From a virus: a stretch of 64,000 nt of DNA. Both the position numbers and the translations under genes were made by a program. The stretch is from IMG/VR virus record IMGVR_UViG_3300023184_003735, positions 1-64,000 of that record. One strand, given 5' to 3'. Positions 7,948-15,223 of this stretch are shown one piece after another. The notes beneath the pieces were generated by a model, which saw nothing but the letters and a program-made list of their open reading frames with translations, was not told the DNA's origin and searched no databases. Positions within the stretch are counted from its first letter, which is position 1. Each line of letters starts with the position of its first letter.

Positions 7948-8378
7948 CCTATCAATTTGCTAGAATCGACCTAAGCCAAACTGAATACGCAGAATCAGTC
8001 AAGTGGCAATATTTACGTGTACCAGATATAGCATTGTTAAACAACATCTATAGAGAGTATTGCGTACACAAACGTTTTGCAAGTGTAATGCCCATGTTTG
8101 ATTCAAGATATCTTGATCCCGCAACTGATGTTCTTGGCTACTATGACGGTACTGATCTGGTGGCGTTTAGTTTGATTCGACGCTATGATCGAGAAAATGC
8201 CTTATGCGATCAATTTGCATGGAACTATCACAAGCCAGGACTACGCTTGGGAATTGAAACAATGAAAACAGAGTGTGCTATCTACAAGGCACGTGGCTTT
8301 AAGTACCTGTATCTTGAACAAGCACACCTGTACAAATCCGAAATACAAGGATTTGAATTACTAGGACCACTGGAGTAA
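7944..8378 (+). CDS. Possible GNAT-like N-acetyltransferase, 144 residues
   Basis: The C-terminal half has the feel of a GNAT acyltransferase fold: a beta strand with DGTDLVAFSLIRRYD, then a helix after PGLRLGIETMKTECAIYKARGFKYLYLEQ, where a conserved R/K-G-F-K-x-L-Y segment precedes the last strand. A canonical acetyl-CoA loop (Q/RxxGxG/A) is not clearly present. The gene overlaps its upstream neighbour by the ATGA tetranucleotide and is followed 2 nt later by another small gene. Substrate unknown; the assignment is fold-level inference only. Confidence 0.45.
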   Translation: MTYQFARIDLSQTEYAESVKWQYLRVPDIALLNNIYREYCVHKRFASVMPMFDSRYLDPATDVLGYYDGTDLVAFSLIRRYDRENALCDQFAWNYHKPGLRLGIETMKTECAIYKARGFKYLYLEQAHLYKSEIQGFELLGPLE

Positions 8379-8380
8379 CT

Positions 8381-8716
8381 ATGGATTTATACACAATTTG
8401 GGCGGACAAAGAAGGCGATATCTCAGACTTGGACTGGGTTAACGGAATGAAGAGTTTTTTTGATCACTTGATCACAGAAGGCAAAATGGAAAGTTACAGA
8501 ATCACAAGATGCAAGATGGGATTCCGTAGCATTGCTGACATGCCAGAGTGGATGATTATTATGGAGTTCACAGGCATGGCTCAGATGGATTCAGCATTCA
8601 AACGAGTAGCACCGCTCGAAGGTGAACTCGAAGTCAAGCACAAAAGTTTCAATCAATTTGTTTCGGGCAACATACAACATGCACTTTTCCGCGACTGGCC
8701 AGATACTAATCTATGA
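8381..8716 (+). CDS. Conserved bacterial-type protein (DUF6614-like), 111 residues
   Basis: The protein resembles a small family of unknown function known from alphaproteobacteria, which I believe is DUF6614: N-terminal MDLYTIWADKEG, central YRITRCKMGF, then WMIIMEFTGMAQMDSAFKRVA and the end ALFRDWPD. The pattern suggests a ferredoxin-like alpha/beta sandwich that dimerises. It is the last gene of the plus-strand operon before the terminator. A cellular-type gene here suggests capture from a host, but its role in infection is unknown. Confidence 0.6.
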   Translation: MDLYTIWADKEGDISDLDWVNGMKSFFDHLITEGKMESYRITRCKMGFRSIADMPEWMIIMEFTGMAQMDSAFKRVAPLEGELEVKHKSFNQFVSGNIQHALFRDWPDTNL

Positions 8717-8723
8717 GTTAGAA

Positions 8724-8740
8724 GACTTACTACGTAAGTC
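8724..8740 (+). repeat. Perfect 7-bp hairpin after the operon
   Basis: GACTTAC and GTAAGTC pair around a 3-nt loop, 8 nt after the stop codon at 8716. It precedes the terminator hairpin and may protect the 3' end of the transcript. Confidence 0.5.
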
Positions 8741-8741
8741 T

Positions 8742-8783
8742 GTTGTTTTCGCTATCGCTCAACAACTGATTGTTTTTTTTTTT
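8742..8783 (+). terminator. Rho-independent-type terminator of the gp26 operon
   Basis: GTTGTT (8742-8747) pairs with AACAAC (8761-8766) and is followed by an 11-nt T run at 8773-8783. Its place directly after the last plus-strand gene fits a terminator. The stem is AT-rich and weak, so the long T tract probably does much of the work. Confidence 0.6.
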
Positions 8784-8820
8784 AATTTGTTTGAATTAAG
8801 TATCATCCAGATTAATTGGT

Positions 8821-9141
8821 CATAATTCACCGTATGCACGGTGAACATGAGAGAGCATCATCCGAGTAGCACAGTCATCTAATAGTAATGAGATTGTAGT
8901 TTCCTACGCGGAGGCGGTTGACCGGTACCCCCTACTCAAGCTTCACATATCAACGGAACCCTAGTAACCCGATATTAGATCCAAGTCCTATAAGCATGGG
9001 GTGTATCTTCTTCACAGAGCCCAAACCATTTGTTGCCTTAAGTTAGCAATTGCCTTTGACGCCCAAGTCTAGACCGGGTATTTCACCGTTCTTCAATGGG
9101 GCTGAGCCAAAACACCCAGCACGTTGTCGTGATCGCTGCCT
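8821..9141 (-). ncRNA. Candidate structured RNA of about 320 nt, unidentified
   Basis: This stretch between convergent genes has no sensible reading frame and is clearly less AT-rich than the adjacent SGNH-like gene. Pairings on the minus strand include an 8-bp stem with one G-U pair (9110-9117 with 9076-9083), a 4-bp hairpin with a GAAA tetraloop (8896-8907), CACG/CGTG around ACAA (9120-9131), a two-part stem (8992-8995 and 8998-9002 with 8927-8931 and 8940-8943) and an 8-bp hairpin with a 4-nt loop (8826-8845). The G-U pair and the GNRA loop only work on the minus strand, which sets the orientation. It begins right after the stop of the minus-strand gene at 9143. I looked for tmRNA, tRNA, RNase P, SRP RNA and hammerhead motifs and found none. 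I cannot assign a family. Confidence 0.5.
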
Positions 9142-9142
9142 A

Positions 9143-10153
9143 TTAAATAATTTTTAAGAGAAAATCTGCGTATAATTTATGCTGTAATGGACCTGGGTGA
9201 TCTTCATCTGAACCCAGATCTTTGAACTGTCTAGCAAGAATATTTAAATCATGTATATAGTTATATTCATACAGATAATGATGGTATTCGGGAACGTTTG
9301 CAAGATATCTGATGACACTCTCACTGGTAAGCAACCCGATTATAACTAATCTTGCCTGGCATTTTTTACAAAAATTGATTGCTCTTTTGATAGAATATAT
9401 ATGATTATAAAACGTGTTTTCTAAAAGTAATGTTTTTTCTGGCACAATAGATTCCAAATTTTTTCCTTCATAACACATACTGGTTATGCCCTTTAACAAT
9501 TTATTTTCGTGTACAAAAGTTAATCTTTCACCGGCGGTGAGTCCCCAAATCACAAGATCACCGGGACGTATGTCAGACCTTGTGATCTGATCAGATGCCC
9601 AATCTATAGCAGATCCATTGCGAGTTAAAAAGCTACATGGTAAATTTAATGCTTCTGCAACATGATACATGTAACGTTCATTTTCTTTGACACCCAATCC
9701 ATGTGTAAAACTGCATCCAACACCCCACAGTTGTGGGTCATCAGTTTTACGAGTATCTACTAGTTCAATTGGATCTGGTACCAAATTGTCGCGATCAAAA
9801 TTATAAATTTTCTTGTCTCTAGGTAAAAATAATAGTAAATTTTCTGTTAAGCCTTGAATACATGTCGTTGGAAAAATTACATCTATGTTTTTTTTATCAG
9901 ACCAGACAACCGGAGGACAATAAAATATATTGTCAGCAAGTAATAATATTTTCAATAATACAGTAGAATCTTTTGGCAAATATCCCAGTGAAGTGTATAT
10001 AGTTGTATCATTAAGTAAATCTTCCTGTAAAATTTTTTTATAGTTATTAGAATCTACTAGGAATGCCGTTGAATCATGTTGTTGGGCAGAAACAACCAGG
10101 CTGTTGTCTGTATCTCCAATAAACACAGTTAACACATAATTTGATTTTTTCAT
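9143..10153 (-). CDS. SGNH-hydrolase-like protein with N-terminal extension, 336 residues
   Basis: The first 140 residues form a domain I do not recognise (MKKSNYVLTVFIGDTDNSL, with an ILLLADNIFYCPPVVW segment). From about residue 143 the protein looks like an SGNH/GDSL fold: VGCSFTHGLGV in place of the GDS block carrying the nucleophile, RNGSAIDWASDQI as the Gly/Asn block, GDLVIWGLT, and DEDHPGPLQHKLYADFL at the C-terminus, matching the Asp-x-x-His block. SGNH enzymes act as esterases or deacetylases on lipids and glycans; the substrate here is unknown. The gene is markedly AT-rich compared with gp46/gp47, which suggests recent arrival. It is the last gene before the candidate RNA. Confidence 0.65.
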   Translation of the reverse strand: MKKSNYVLTVFIGDTDNSLVVSAQQHDSTAFLVDSNNYKKILQEDLLNDTTIYTSLGYLPKDSTVLLKILLLADNIFYCPPVVWSDKKNIDVIFPTTCIQGLTENLLLFLPRDKKIYNFDRDNLVPDPIELVDTRKTDDPQLWGVGCSFTHGLGVKENERYMYHVAEALNLPCSFLTRNGSAIDWASDQITRSDIRPGDLVIWGLTAGERLTFVHENKLLKGITSMCYEGKNLESIVPEKTLLLENTFYNHIYSIKRAINFCKKCQARLVIIGLLTSESVIRYLANVPEYHHYLYEYNYIHDLNILARQFKDLGSDEDHPGPLQHKLYADFLLKII

Positions 10154-10157
10154 TCTT

Positions 10158-10586
10158 TTAAATTTTGTTTAGTATATGCGAACCATGCACCCGAACTTGT
10201 ATGTGGCCGTTGTAATAATCTCTTGATTCTAAGACTCGTCTTGAAAATTGTTCTCTTGCCTCGATATATGAGCATTCTGATTTAGAGTTACAATAATAAA
10301 GTATTTCTCTGGTAAAGTTTTCGGTGCCTAGTTTGATTACGTCTGCGGTTAATTCTGGGCTTGACCCATAGTACTCTCTCCAATCACTGTCGATCTTGGA
10401 GCGTATCTTCTTGCGCTTCTTTGTGCCGTTTTTTTGTTTTACAGTCCGGTATGTTGTCTTGCTAAATTTTGCTAATTTTTTGCCTATGTACTTGCGTCCA
10501 GTGAGATTACATGTGATCAAGTAAACAAATCCAACACACTCTTCGGGCAATGTCTCAACTGGGGTGTCTTGATATAGCCATGTCAT
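10158..10586 (-). CDS. GIY-YIG family endonuclease (SegE-like)
   Basis: The 142-residue protein carries a GIY-YIG nuclease domain: VGFVYLITCNLTGRKYIGKK (about residues 18-37) is the namesake motif, followed by a basic stretch (KQKNGTKKRKKIRSK), DWREYYGSSPEL, and SECSYIEAREQF, where a Glu would bind the metal ion. T4-like phages carry many such free-standing enzymes (Seg proteins), which cut related genomes and promote spread of the surrounding DNA. The copy here sits between two SGNH-like genes in an AT-rich block, and could explain how that block arrived. The length fits the short SegE-like class common in aquatic T4-like phages. Confidence 0.85.
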   Translation of the reverse strand: MTWLYQDTPVETLPEECVGFVYLITCNLTGRKYIGKKLAKFSKTTYRTVKQKNGTKKRKKIRSKIDSDWREYYGSSPELTADVIKLGTENFTREILYYCNSKSECSYIEAREQFSRRVLESRDYYNGHIQVRVHGSHILNKI

Positions 10587-10617
10587 GTGTTGTATGCGAT
10601 TTATCCTTGCGTTATAG

Positions 10618-11427
10618 TTATCTCCATTGCTGCCAATCTGTTAATTTTTCTATTAAAAAGTTTGCAAATGCATGATTACTGTCAGGACCTGGGTGTAAAT
10701 TGTCATTGCCTTTGTCTAAATAAAAGTCTGTTTTAAATCCTTTATCCAAATTAAGCCAGTTATATGTTAACCCACCAGTATTTTTGTAATCTAAATGAAT
10801 TTTGTCGTATAGTTGAAAATATTCTCTGTCATTTCTAGTTTTGGCATTTAGCGACTGCTGAGTAAGTGGTGTGGTATCACTAGGTAGCCTAGATGGAGAT
10901 ATTATATGTTCAAAGTAATTTTTATCAATACGTAAAATAGAATTAATAAAAAAAACTTTGATGTTAAATCGTGTCGCTGACTGTGCAATTAGTCTAGTGT
11001 AATGTAAAATTTTTAGTATATCATAATGGAAATGTGTTAAATCAAAGAATCTATCTCGAATATTTTCAACATAACTTCCTGGAACAGTAATATTAGGGTT
11101 TATTTTAATATCTTCGATCTTAGATCGTTCCAAATATATCTCTGTTTGGTAAAGTTCAACACTTGGATTTACACACATTCTTTTAGGATTAGTGAACGCA
11201 ACAAAAAAATATTTACATGTTTGGTTGTTTATTATGTTATCCAACGCAGACAAAAATATATCTTCGTTGGTAGCCCCTCCTTTGCCTGCGTTGATCAATT
11301 TGGTTATTGACAATTGTGGAATTGATTGATGTAAAATATTAACCCAAAGATTTGGATCAGAATCTTCTAATTCAAGACCGATGCCTTTTGTATACGAACA
11401 TCCGCAAAAAACTGTTGATTCACTCAT
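10618..11427 (-). CDS. SGNH-hydrolase-like protein, 269 residues
   Basis: The N-terminus FCGCSYTKGIGLELED matches the SGNH block I (GCSxTxG variant of GDSxT), followed by INAGKGGATNEDIF as the Gly/Asn block II, FFVAFTNPKRM, and NDNLHPGPDSNHAFANFLIEKL as the Asp-x-x-His block V. Its start overlaps the end of gp46 (ATGA at 11424-11427), so it is translated from the gp55-47-46 transcript. It is AT-rich and its spelling differs from gp46, which points to later acquisition downstream of a core operon. Substrate unknown; esterase or deacylase activity is inferred from the fold. Confidence 0.65.
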   Translation of the reverse strand: MSESTVFCGCSYTKGIGLELEDSDPNLWVNILHQSIPQLSITKLINAGKGGATNEDIFLSALDNIINNQTCKYFFVAFTNPKRMCVNPSVELYQTEIYLERSKIEDIKINPNITVPGSYVENIRDRFFDLTHFHYDILKILHYTRLIAQSATRFNIKVFFINSILRIDKNYFEHIISPSRLPSDTTPLTQQSLNAKTRNDREYFQLYDKIHLDYKNTGGLTYNWLNLDKGFKTDFYLDKGNDNLHPGPDSNHAFANFLIEKLTDWQQWR

Positions 11428-13187
11428 GCTAATTCAACATCCGTGTTGTAACTGGTAAAGCCGTTCTCTTTGATTACTTTGAGAATGTTCTCCACACGTC
11501 CAGCCAGTTCATCTCTATGTGACACAAGCCAGATTGATTTGTGACGTTCACGACTCATCTTCTTCAGCAAAGCCAAGGCGTTCTCTACGCCTTGTGTGTC
11601 CAAGCCGTTGTCGATCAATTCGTCAATGAACAACAAATTAATAGGACTGTATAAACTTTCCCAAACATCGCGGAACGCCCAACTCATACTAAGGATCAGT
11701 CTGTTACGTTCGCCACGACTCAAGTTGTCAAAGTCCAATTCACGACCCAGTTCCTCAATACTCACAGTCAAATCATTTTGGAACTTCACAGTATGTGGCA
11801 ATCCAATGCGATCTAAATAGTGTGTGAGTCTTGCATTTAGATAACTCAAATTCTGATCAATAATCTTCTTGCGCACAAATGAATCTTTTGATGTCAACAG
11901 TTTGAGCAAGAAGTCTTGATGATCTTGAACACGAGTAAGTTCGTTTAAGGCATCGTATGTTACAACTTGTAACGCCTGGCCTTGCATATCTGAGATTTGT
12001 TCTTCATAAGGATCCACATCTGCTTGTCTTGCAGTTAAATCTTTACGTAAAGTTTCAACAGTATTGCGATGATTCAGGGCTTGTTCTAACGAATCATAAA
12101 ACACAGTGGGTGCTGTGCCTAATGTACCAATCTGGGCAATAGTATCCTCATGCCCTTGACGTTGTGTGTCATTGGCTAAAAGTTGTAGTGCTGTTTCTTG
12201 TACCAAGGCCTGTTTGGCCTGTTTTAATTCATCTTGTTTGTCATCGTGTAAGTCTTGCCCACATGAGTGACATCTATGAGCATCTAATGCCACAATCTCA
12301 GTTTTGAGTTTATCTAATAACTTGTTTAGTTTTGTATCGTCTGCGTCAATTTGACGAATGTAACGGGTGGCATCGTCTAAGGCTTTTTTCTTCGCATGAA
12401 ATGCTTCTAGATCTCTATGTGCTTGTACTTCAGCATCAATGTCAATATGTTCAAGGTCTGCAATGGCTTGTTCTAGTTTGCCCACGTCTTCGTCACGTCG
12501 GGCAATCCAAAGACGTTGACGTTTACGCAGACTTTCAATCTGTTCTTCAATACGCTTGTTGGCTTCTTGAACAGCACGTATGCGAAATTCTTCTGCTTGT
12601 ATAGCATCTTTGGTTTGACGATTGAGTTCTTTAATAGCATCGGCACGTTCACTCAGCAAGGTAATGCCCAACAACTGCTCAATAATTGTGCGTTGGTCAT
12701 TGGCTTTCAAACTAAGGAACGGTTCTGTATATGTGTTCAGCGCCAGCACATGTCGGAACATATCGTGGCTCATATTCATCACACGTTCGACAGCATCTTG
12801 TGTTTCTCTTGAATCGCCTTGTGCTTCGTCTTCGGCAGCCCGGTGTTCGTTGTTGACATAAAATCGCAACACGTTGGGTTTACGTCCGCGCTCGATTCTG
12901 TATTCTTGCCCGTTGACTGAGAAGTCCAGACTAACCAACATGTTCTTGCCGTTGGTTTTGTTTACTAGATTGTCTTTGCGGATGTTGCTTAGTGCTTGTC
13001 CATACAGGGCATAACTTAACGCATTGATGATTGTGGTCTTGCCTGTGCCGTTGCGACTACCATCGCCACCTAGATCCAAGTTCTCGCCCAAGACTAAAGT
13101 GAGATCATTACGGTCAAAGTCAATGGCCTGCGTTGCCGCACCCACACTCATAAAGTTCTTAACAGTTAGATTTTTTATGCTTATCAT
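11424..13187 (-). CDS. 46: Recombination endonuclease subunit gp46 (SbcC/Rad50-like ATPase)
   Basis: The 587-residue protein is the ATPase partner of gp47. Visible motifs are Walker A (GDGSRNGTGKTTIINALSYALYG, about residues 41-63), a coiled-coil arm broken by the zinc hook CHSCGQDL (about 308-315), the ABC signature LSRGERNRL (about 490), and Walker B with LLFIDELIDNGLD (about 522). With gp47 it resects DNA ends for recombination-dependent replication and in T4 also helps degrade host DNA. Its length is close to T4 gp46 (560). It overlaps gp47 upstream and the SGNH-like gene downstream by 4 nt each. Confidence 0.95.
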   Translation of the reverse strand: MISIKNLTVKNFMSVGAATQAIDFDRNDLTLVLGENLDLGGDGSRNGTGKTTIINALSYALYGQALSNIRKDNLVNKTNGKNMLVSLDFSVNGQEYRIERGRKPNVLRFYVNNEHRAAEDEAQGDSRETQDAVERVMNMSHDMFRHVLALNTYTEPFLSLKANDQRTIIEQLLGITLLSERADAIKELNRQTKDAIQAEEFRIRAVQEANKRIEEQIESLRKRQRLWIARRDEDVGKLEQAIADLEHIDIDAEVQAHRDLEAFHAKKKALDDATRYIRQIDADDTKLNKLLDKLKTEIVALDAHRCHSCGQDLHDDKQDELKQAKQALVQETALQLLANDTQRQGHEDTIAQIGTLGTAPTVFYDSLEQALNHRNTVETLRKDLTARQADVDPYEEQISDMQGQALQVVTYDALNELTRVQDHQDFLLKLLTSKDSFVRKKIIDQNLSYLNARLTHYLDRIGLPHTVKFQNDLTVSIEELGRELDFDNLSRGERNRLILSMSWAFRDVWESLYSPINLLFIDELIDNGLDTQGVENALALLKKMSRERHKSIWLVSHRDELAGRVENILKVIKENGFTSYNTDVELA

Positions 13188-14200
13188 AGTGTCTGGTAAA
13201 TCTTCAACAGTAGTTTGTTGTCGTAAAATTCTGATTCAATGTTGGTAATTTGATCTGTAACAATTTGATCCACAGATTCAAATTTGACTTCGCCAGGAGC
13301 CATGTCTGTATCTACAGATGAATTCTTGTTGGGTATCAAGGCCATCTCTCGCAAGCCATAGTCCCGGATGTAAGTTTCTTTAATGAAGTTGGCCTCTTCA
13401 TATGATATTTCGATGTCTAACTGCACACGCACATGCATGTCTTTTGCAAGCAAGGTGGGTGCGTTGTCAATGATACTGGCTAATCCTAGCACACGATATC
13501 TAGGTTGATCAGGCCAGGCATGATACACAGGAACCTGTCCCCACTCAATGACAGTTAGACCACGATCATCGTCGCCGGCATCTGCATAGTTGTGCGGAAA
13601 GCAATTGCCGATATAGGTAATGTTCTTTTTGGTCTGACGTTTGTGAAAGTGTCCAGTGAACACATGTTCAAAGTTGTTGAAGTCTTCTCTGCGTACTTCG
13701 CCATGATCCGGCATCTCTACCATGGCATTCATCAAGTAGCCGGGCAGTTCAAAATGACCAAACATGTACCGGCCTTTTAGTTTGGGAATACGCTTGTGGT
13801 CATCACCGCATAGCCAAGGTGCAATAACAACGTCACCATTGTCAAACCAATCATTGCAAATATGTACACGAGGGAGATGTTTTGCCCATTCAACACTTTG
13901 GATATCCCTCTTATCGCGATAATAAAGATCATGGTTGCCAGGAATAAAGTACACGCTGTCAAAGTTGTCATTCATGTGCTCCAAGGCCCGTAGGCTGTAG
14001 TTTAGGGTAACAATATTTAGGCTGGCACGGTTGTTGTGCCAATCGCCCAAGAACAAACAGGTTTCACAACCTTCTGCTTTTGCTTTTGCAGTTGCCCATT
14101 TTACAAAGTTCAAGCAGTCTTCGTTGTGTTGAACACTGTTACTTTTTAGGCCAAAGTGAATGTCTGTGAAGACCGCGGCTTTGCGAAATAGGTTAGTCAT
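13184..14200 (-). CDS. 47: Recombination endonuclease subunit gp47 (SbcD/Mre11-like)
   Basis: The 338-residue protein has all metallophosphoesterase motifs: FTDIHFG (about residues 12-18), FLGDWHNN (about 50), IPGNHDLYY (about 84), and GHFHKRQTK (about 178). This is the nuclease half of the gp46/gp47 complex. Its length equals the T4 protein (339). It lies 12 nt downstream of gp55 and overlaps gp46 by ATGA, so expression of the two subunits is coupled. Confidence 0.95.
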   Translation of the reverse strand: MTNLFRKAAVFTDIHFGLKSNSVQHNEDCLNFVKWATAKAKAEGCETCLFLGDWHNNRASLNIVTLNYSLRALEHMNDNFDSVYFIPGNHDLYYRDKRDIQSVEWAKHLPRVHICNDWFDNGDVVIAPWLCGDDHKRIPKLKGRYMFGHFELPGYLMNAMVEMPDHGEVRREDFNNFEHVFTGHFHKRQTKKNITYIGNCFPHNYADAGDDDRGLTVIEWGQVPVYHAWPDQPRYRVLGLASIIDNAPTLLAKDMHVRVQLDIEISYEEANFIKETYIRDYGLREMALIPNKNSSVDTDMAPGEVKFESVDQIVTDQITNIESEFYDNKLLLKIYQTL

Positions 14201-14212
14201 CCCGCTATTATA

Positions 14213-15109
14213 CTACTCATCAAGACTACTTACGACCGGTCCGGACATGGCAGCCATGCTGTGTTTGCCCGAGTTCTGACGAGTCCATGAAGGATTGAGT
14301 CCGTTCATTTCCAAAATGTCATCACGTATGTTTTGATTTTTCTTTTCAATGTTTAGGATACGAGTGAAACTATTAGTGATAGCGGCAGTATAATACGCAA
14401 AAGGGTTCTGCGATTTTGATTCATCGAACTGGAGTCCGATTTGACTGAGTTGTAGCAGGGCTTGTCCCCGCATTTCTTCGTTGTATGTGTATCCACGCCA
14501 GTTACTCCTTGTTGCATATCTTTCGCACAGTTTCATAAACATCAAGGCCAGTTTCTTGGTCATGTCGCCGTGATCTTTGGAAAATTCCCCAGTGGCCAAA
14601 TCGCCTTTCCAATGACTGCGTCCCACGATGAATGGTTTCTTTTCTTCATCAATACGATAGTGTTCAAACGGTGGGAAGTTCACACGCACATGATTCATGT
14701 CCAGTACAGGCACATCCACAATGTCCGCTAGTGGATCATCTTCGGTGGCATCATCCAAATCCAAAATTTCTTCTAACTTTCGTTTTTTGGCTTCGGCTTT
14801 GGTTATTTTTTTGGGTGCCCGGGGTATGTGATCCCAGCAGGTGATTCGGAACACAATGTCTGTGTTGGGTATCTTCTTAGGGTCTACAATAGTGCCTTCG
14901 CGCTTGAGTCGATCTGCTCGGTTACGTCTTGCTTCTGCTATAGTACGCTGATTGATCTTGTCTATTGACGGCAAAATAATATCAAATTGATGATCCATTG
15001 CTCGGTCTTGGTACCAGCAGTAGTTGTTTTTACTGAGGTGAATTTCTTTTAAGATGTCTCTGTTGTTGAGATAATTGACACGGGGTGCCGCTTTTGGTAG
15101 TAAAGTCAT
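14213..15109 (-). CDS. 55: Late-transcription sigma factor, T4 gp55-like
   Basis: The 298-residue protein matches gp55 of aquatic T4-like phages, which replaces sigma70 on host RNA polymerase and recognises the TATAAATA late promoter. The strongest evidence is the C-terminal region: MFMKLCERYATRSNWRGYTYNEEMRGQA, then LQFDESKSQNPFAYYTAAITNSFTRILNIEKKNQNIRDD, which is the sigma region-2-like core. It is longer than T4 gp55 (185) because of an N-terminal region with a Lys/Arg-rich stretch and an acidic segment (EILDLDDATEDDPLADIVD), as in the cyanophage proteins. It is the first gene of the 55-47-46 operon, with a sigma70-type promoter and AGGAGA (15121-15126, 11 nt from the ATG). Confidence 0.85.
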   Translation of the reverse strand: MTLLPKAAPRVNYLNNRDILKEIHLSKNNYCWYQDRAMDHQFDIILPSIDKINQRTIAEARRNRADRLKREGTIVDPKKIPNTDIVFRITCWDHIPRAPKKITKAEAKKRKLEEILDLDDATEDDPLADIVDVPVLDMNHVRVNFPPFEHYRIDEEKKPFIVGRSHWKGDLATGEFSKDHGDMTKKLALMFMKLCERYATRSNWRGYTYNEEMRGQALLQLSQIGLQFDESKSQNPFAYYTAAITNSFTRILNIEKKNQNIRDDILEMNGLNPSWTRQNSGKHSMAAMSGPVVSSLDE

Positions 15110-15120
15110 GTCGGACTAGG

Positions 15121-15126
15121 TCTCCT
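15121..15126 (-). promoter_or_regulatory. Shine-Dalgarno of gp55
   Basis: The minus strand reads AGGAGA, 11 nt before the ATG at 15109. The distance is a little long but acceptable. Confidence 0.55.
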
Positions 15127-15137
15127 AATATGTACTT

Positions 15138-15165
15138 ATTGTAGCACATTTACAACACTTGTCAA
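15138..15165 (-). promoter_or_regulatory. Sigma70-type promoter for the gp55-gp47-gp46 operon
   Basis: On the minus strand a perfect -35 box TTGACA (15160-15165) is followed after 16 nt by TACAAT (15138-15143), a five-of-six match to TATAAT. It lies just upstream of gp55. Such a promoter would be read by unmodified host RNA polymerase, as needed for a gene that must be made before late transcription can begin. Confidence 0.65.
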
Positions 15166-15197
15166 CCTGTTTGTTAAAATACGCCGTTTTAGAAATG

Positions 15198-15205
15198 GGT
15201 AAATA
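15198..15205 (+). promoter_or_regulatory. T4-type late promoter (GGTAAATA) for the baseplate block
   Basis: GGTAAATA lies 18 nt upstream of the gp48 ATG, with AGGA (15212-15215) as Shine-Dalgarno 8 nt before the start. It shares a 114-bp intergenic space with the divergent gp55 promoter, so early and late transcription start back to back here. Confidence 0.5.
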
Positions 15206-15223
15206 AGTGATAGGAATAACAAA

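Noticed and set aside
8821-9141. tmRNA, tRNA, RNase P RNA, SRP RNA or group I intron at this gene-free stretch
   Set aside because: I found no tRNA-like acceptor/T-arm with CCA, no tmRNA tag frame, no RNase P or SRP core motifs, and no clear group I P7/P3 core. It also lies between genes, not inside one, so an intron is unlikely.
11596-13248. Plus-strand frames opposite gp46
   Set aside because: They are antisense to a gene with intact Walker, zinc-hook and signature motifs and show no protein-like features.
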